Source: Sinomonas albida
GTDB taxonomy: Bacteria > Actinomycetota > Actinomycetes > Actinomycetales > Micrococcaceae
Assembly: GCF_004919045.1 (NCBI RefSeq)
Contig: NZ_SWDW01000001.1
Location: 248,001-312,000, forward strand
Direction of reading: 5' to 3'
Length of the DNA stretch: 64,000 nucleotides
How positions within the stretch are numbered: position 1 is the first letter of the stretch; each line of letters starts with the position of its first letter. Positions 61,648-64,000 of the stretch are shown here, piece by piece. The notes under the pieces are model-generated. The model made no database searches. It had not been told where the DNA came from and worked only from the letters and a program-made list of their open reading frames with translations. Position numbers and translations under genes: made by a program.

Positions 61648-62697
61648 TCAGTCGGGAGTGGAGCCGGGATCGAAGGCCGGGGATGAAGGCGCGCGGTCGC
61701 TCAAAACCCCGGCCCGGCGCGAGACCGGGAGCAGGGGAGCGAGGAAGAAGCCGAGGAAGAGTGCCGCGGGACCGCCGGAGCCACCCGCGAGGCCCGATGA
61801 CCCGCCGCTTCCCGCACCGCCATCCCAAGGGGTCGGCGGGGGCGTGGCTGACGGGTCCCCGGTCGGCGCAAGGGGCGCGCGGGGCGAGCCCGCTCCGCGT
61901 GCACCCCAGCCCGTTGCCGCCAGCGTCGCGAGATCAGGCCAGCGCTGTGCCAGGCCCACGACCCCGGGCGTGGCAGGGCTAACACCGTCCGCAGACGGGG
62001 CCCCGTCGAGGGCTGAGGCAGGCGCGTCGACCGCCGGAATGCCGGGGGCGCTGAGGTCGCCGGCCGCGGGCGGGGCAGCGCCCGGCGGGGGATCTGCGAT
62101 GCCTGCGGGAACCTGGGCGACCGTGGTGGGAAGCTGAGCCACCGTGGTGGGAAGCTGCGCGACCGTCTCGGGGACCGGGGCGGCCACGGCCGTGCCCACG
62201 GTGTCCCCAATGCCTTGAACGGTCTGGCCCGTTCCCGCAGCCGTCGAGCCGACGACCGGCACGAGGGGCGAAAGGGGGCCTGTCAGAACGGGGTCCGCGA
62301 CCGCCGGGGCGGCCTCGACCGCCTGGGCGAGCGCCGCCGTCGTCTGCTGGACCGCTGCGCCTGCGGTGCGCTGCACTTCGGGCAGGACCGGGAGTGCGCT
62401 CGCGGCTGGTCCGGCGACGGCGGCCAGAGGCGCTGCCGCCGCGGCGCTCACGGCGCCCGCGCGGTTCGTGACCGGGGCGGTGACCGCCGTGACCGGCGCG
62501 GCCACTGCCGCGACCGGCGCCGTGACCGGCGCGGCCACTGCCGAGACCGGGGCAGGGACCGGGGCTCCGAGAAGATTGTCCGAGGCGGACGCGGCGCCGC
62601 CCGAGAGCAGGAGCCACCCGATTCCGAGGCCAGCCGCACCGACCGCACAGCGCACGGCGGTGAGGGCCTGCAATCGCGTCACAAGTGCCAACCGCAT
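61648..62697 (-). CDS. Ala/Val/Pro-rich secreted protein with C-terminal membrane segment
   Basis: About 349 residues. A signal segment (MRLALVTRLQALTAVRCAVGAAGLGIGWLLLSGGAASA) is followed by repeated PVTAPVAAVAAPVTAV units, then QLPTTVAQLPTTVAQ duplications, a Pro/Gly-rich part, and near the end a hydrophobic segment (AALFLGFFLAPLLPV). Strong ribosome site GGGAGG at the ATG 62697. It is the neighbour of the similar low-complexity surface protein and is on the same strand, so both may be expressed together. Function unknown. Confidence 0.65.
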   Translation of the reverse strand: MRLALVTRLQALTAVRCAVGAAGLGIGWLLLSGGAASASDNLLGAPVPAPVSAVAAPVTAPVAAVAAPVTAVTAPVTNRAGAVSAAAAAPLAAVAGPAASALPVLPEVQRTAGAAVQQTTAALAQAVEAAPAVADPVLTGPLSPLVPVVGSTAAGTGQTVQGIGDTVGTAVAAPVPETVAQLPTTVAQLPTTVAQVPAGIADPPPGAAPPAAGDLSAPGIPAVDAPASALDGAPSADGVSPATPGVVGLAQRWPDLATLAATGWGARGAGSPRAPLAPTGDPSATPPPTPWDGGAGSGGSSGLAGGSGGPAALFLGFFLAPLLPVSRRAGVLSDRAPSSPAFDPGSTPD

Positions 62698-62811
62698 GTC
62701 CCCACCTCCCCAGATTGAAGGGATCGGTAGCACGCAACGCCCTCATCGTAGGACTGGGCGAACGGCTTCGCTAGACCACGGAGAGAAAAAAGGCCATCGA
62801 ATTTACAAGGA

Positions 62812-63891
62812 TCAGCGCGAGATCCGCTCGTCGTTCGGGTAGCGGATCCCGAGCTGCCGGCGCACGCCGTCGAAGAGCCGCATGGTGTTGAGCGAGTGCT
62901 CCCACGGCATCGTGGGGCTCTCCACGACGCCCTGCTGCACGCACCGGACCACCTCGCGGAGTTCGTACACATACCCCCGGCCCACGGGCTCGAAGCGTTC
63001 CGTCCGGGGCGGGTCCCAGCCGCGACGCACCACGATCTCCTTCGGGTTGTTGATGCTCCCCGTCGTCGTGAGGACACCCTCCGAGCCTGCGACCGTCGCC
63101 GCCCGCGGCCCGTGGGCCACGAGGGATGACGTGAGCGTGGCCAGCTGGCCGCCGCTGTAGCCGAGCGCGAGGACGTTCTGTTCGTCCACGCCCTCTCCGT
63201 TGAGCGAGCCGAGGGCCGTGAGCGAATCGGGGAACCCGAGCGTCCCGAGCGCCCATAGGAGCGGGTACACGGTGAGGTCGAGGAGCGCGCCGCCGCCCGC
63301 CCCGACGGCCCAGATGCGCTGGGTCAGATCCTTCGGCGCAGGGAATCCGAGGTCGGCGGAGACCCACTGGACGGTGCCGAGCTCGCCCGATTCGGCGATC
63401 TCGAACGCGCGCTGCATCGACGGCAGGAAGCGCGACCACACGGCCTCCATGAGGAACACGCCCTGCGCCTTCGCAAGGTCCACGAGTTCCTGGGCCTCGT
63501 GCGCGTTGATCGTGATGGCCTTCTCGACGAGAACGTGCTTGCCGGCCTGGAGGAGGGCTTTCGTGACCTCGTAGTGCTGGGCATGGGGCGTCGCGACGTA
63601 CACGACGTCCACGTCGGGATCCTGCCCCAGCCTCACGAAGCCGGGGACCCCGCCGTCGTCCGCGTAGTGGCGCGCGAACCCGAACTCGCGCGCGAAGTCC
63701 GCGGCCCGCTCGGCGCTGCGGGAGCTCACGGCGTGGAGCGCGGCGTCGGGCAGCATCGCGAGGTCCCGCACCACCGTCCGGGCGATGCTGCCCGGCGCGA
63801 CGACGCCCCAGCGCACGGTCTGGCCGGTCGGGGCTAGGGGGTCGGCGTTGTCCTGGAGCGAGAGCCACGAGTGCTGGATGTGACGGGTCAT
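62812..63891 (-). CDS. Gfo/Idh/MocA family oxidoreductase
   Basis: A 359-residue enzyme. N-terminal Rossmann: VRWGVVAPGSIARTVVRDLAML, then DPDVDVVYVATPHAQHYEVTKALLQAGKHVLVEKAITI with the catalytic EKA lysine (usual EKP). C-terminal domain: MEAVWSRFLPSMQRAFEIAESGELGTVQWVSADLGFPAP, GGGALLDLTVYPLLWALG (D-x-x-x-Y motif of the dihydrodiol dehydrogenase/1,5-anhydro-fructose reductase subgroup). Start ATG 63891 with GAAGGA upstream. NAD(P)-dependent sugar oxidoreductase of unknown substrate. It differs clearly from the family member at the window start. Confidence 0.9.
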   Translation of the reverse strand: MTRHIQHSWLSLQDNADPLAPTGQTVRWGVVAPGSIARTVVRDLAMLPDAALHAVSSRSAERAADFAREFGFARHYADDGGVPGFVRLGQDPDVDVVYVATPHAQHYEVTKALLQAGKHVLVEKAITINAHEAQELVDLAKAQGVFLMEAVWSRFLPSMQRAFEIAESGELGTVQWVSADLGFPAPKDLTQRIWAVGAGGGALLDLTVYPLLWALGTLGFPDSLTALGSLNGEGVDEQNVLALGYSGGQLATLTSSLVAHGPRAATVAGSEGVLTTTGSINNPKEIVVRRGWDPPRTERFEPVGRGYVYELREVVRCVQQGVVESPTMPWEHSLNTMRLFDGVRRQLGIRYPNDERISR

Positions 63892-63947
63892 ACACCCATC
63901 CTTCCATGCAGGTCGGACGAGAAGCGGAGCGGAGCGCGCCACGAACG

Positions 63948-63982
63948 ACGGCGGCCGCCCCCTGCGAGGGGACGGCCGCCGT
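63948..63982. terminator. strong hairpin at the window end
   Basis: ACGGCGGCCG and CGGCCGCCGT pair perfectly, with an inner CCCC/GGGG stem. It lies just upstream of the minus-strand oxidoreductase gene, so it should end the message of a gene outside the window to the right. Confidence 0.6.
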
Positions 63983-64000
63983 GCTATGGGTCGCCGAGGC

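Overview
The window reads as chromosome of a high-G+C actinobacterium, most likely Micrococcaceae (Arthrobacter/Sinomonas-like). The evidence is strong GC bias with frequent GTG starts, mycothiol-type enzymes (maleylpyruvate isomerase family, DUF664), an Rpf-type resuscitation factor, a monomeric isocitrate dehydrogenase, an EF-G-like second elongation factor and the DUF6350-purN-purH neighbourhood. The genus is an inference. I saw no rRNA, tRNA, IS element, integrase or CRISPR array.

Layout. 0-9 kb: a truncated sugar-type oxidoreductase, two small lipoproteins, a GH13 alpha-glucosidase, an acyltransferase, an EF-G-like GTPase and an orphan sensor kinase. 9-15 kb: small enzymes (YCII, VOC, mycothiol-dependent, HAD), a K+ channel and a papain-like peptidase behind a structured leader. 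15-25 kb: carbohydrate control, with a LacI regulator divergent from a glycogen debranching-type enzyme across two palindromic operators, and a GntR/NagR-like regulator, PTS IIC and nagB with a dre-like operator. Between these lies about 0.9 kb of roughly 250-bp tandem repeats. 24.7-27.5 kb: hydantoin/allantoin-type racemase and NCS1 transporter behind a promoter embedded in an inverted repeat. 27.9-37.7 kb: Rpf, a SWIM-SNF2 helicase, UDP-glucose dehydrogenase and a glycosyltransferase, an MFS exporter and an Old Yellow Enzyme. 37.9-44.8 kb: DUF6350, purN and purH, with an ABC exporter and an SRPBCC/DoxX pair lying between purN and purH.

45.0-49.8 kb is the most unusual part. It is a minus-strand locus of four homologous 63-residue peptides, a membrane M50-type protein with an N-terminal domain resembling a RiPP recognition element, a secreted protein with three CxGC repeats, a SARP/BTAD regulator and a small acidic protein. 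By ungapped alignment the C-terminal halves of the 63-mers match the CxGC repeats, with Thr/Ser standing exactly where the repeat has Cys. I could not assign this locus to a named system. It looks like a regulated peptide or secreted-repeat system, possibly a new RiPP class.

50-56.7 kb: a plus-strand operon for uptake (binding lipoprotein, two permeases, ATPase) followed by a rare fusion of a glycerophosphodiester phosphodiesterase with an inositol monophosphatase, then a DUF6454-like protein. Together these suggest import and stepwise hydrolysis of a glycerophosphodiester, perhaps glycerophosphoinositol. 56.8-64 kb: monomeric isocitrate dehydrogenase, two low-complexity secreted proteins and a second Gfo/Idh/MocA oxidoreductase.

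Three intergenic arrays (13.8, 27.6 and 35.1 kb) share a 15-bp core repeated every 31-32 bp, two of them with a head-to-head inversion. They form a dispersed repeat family of unknown role.
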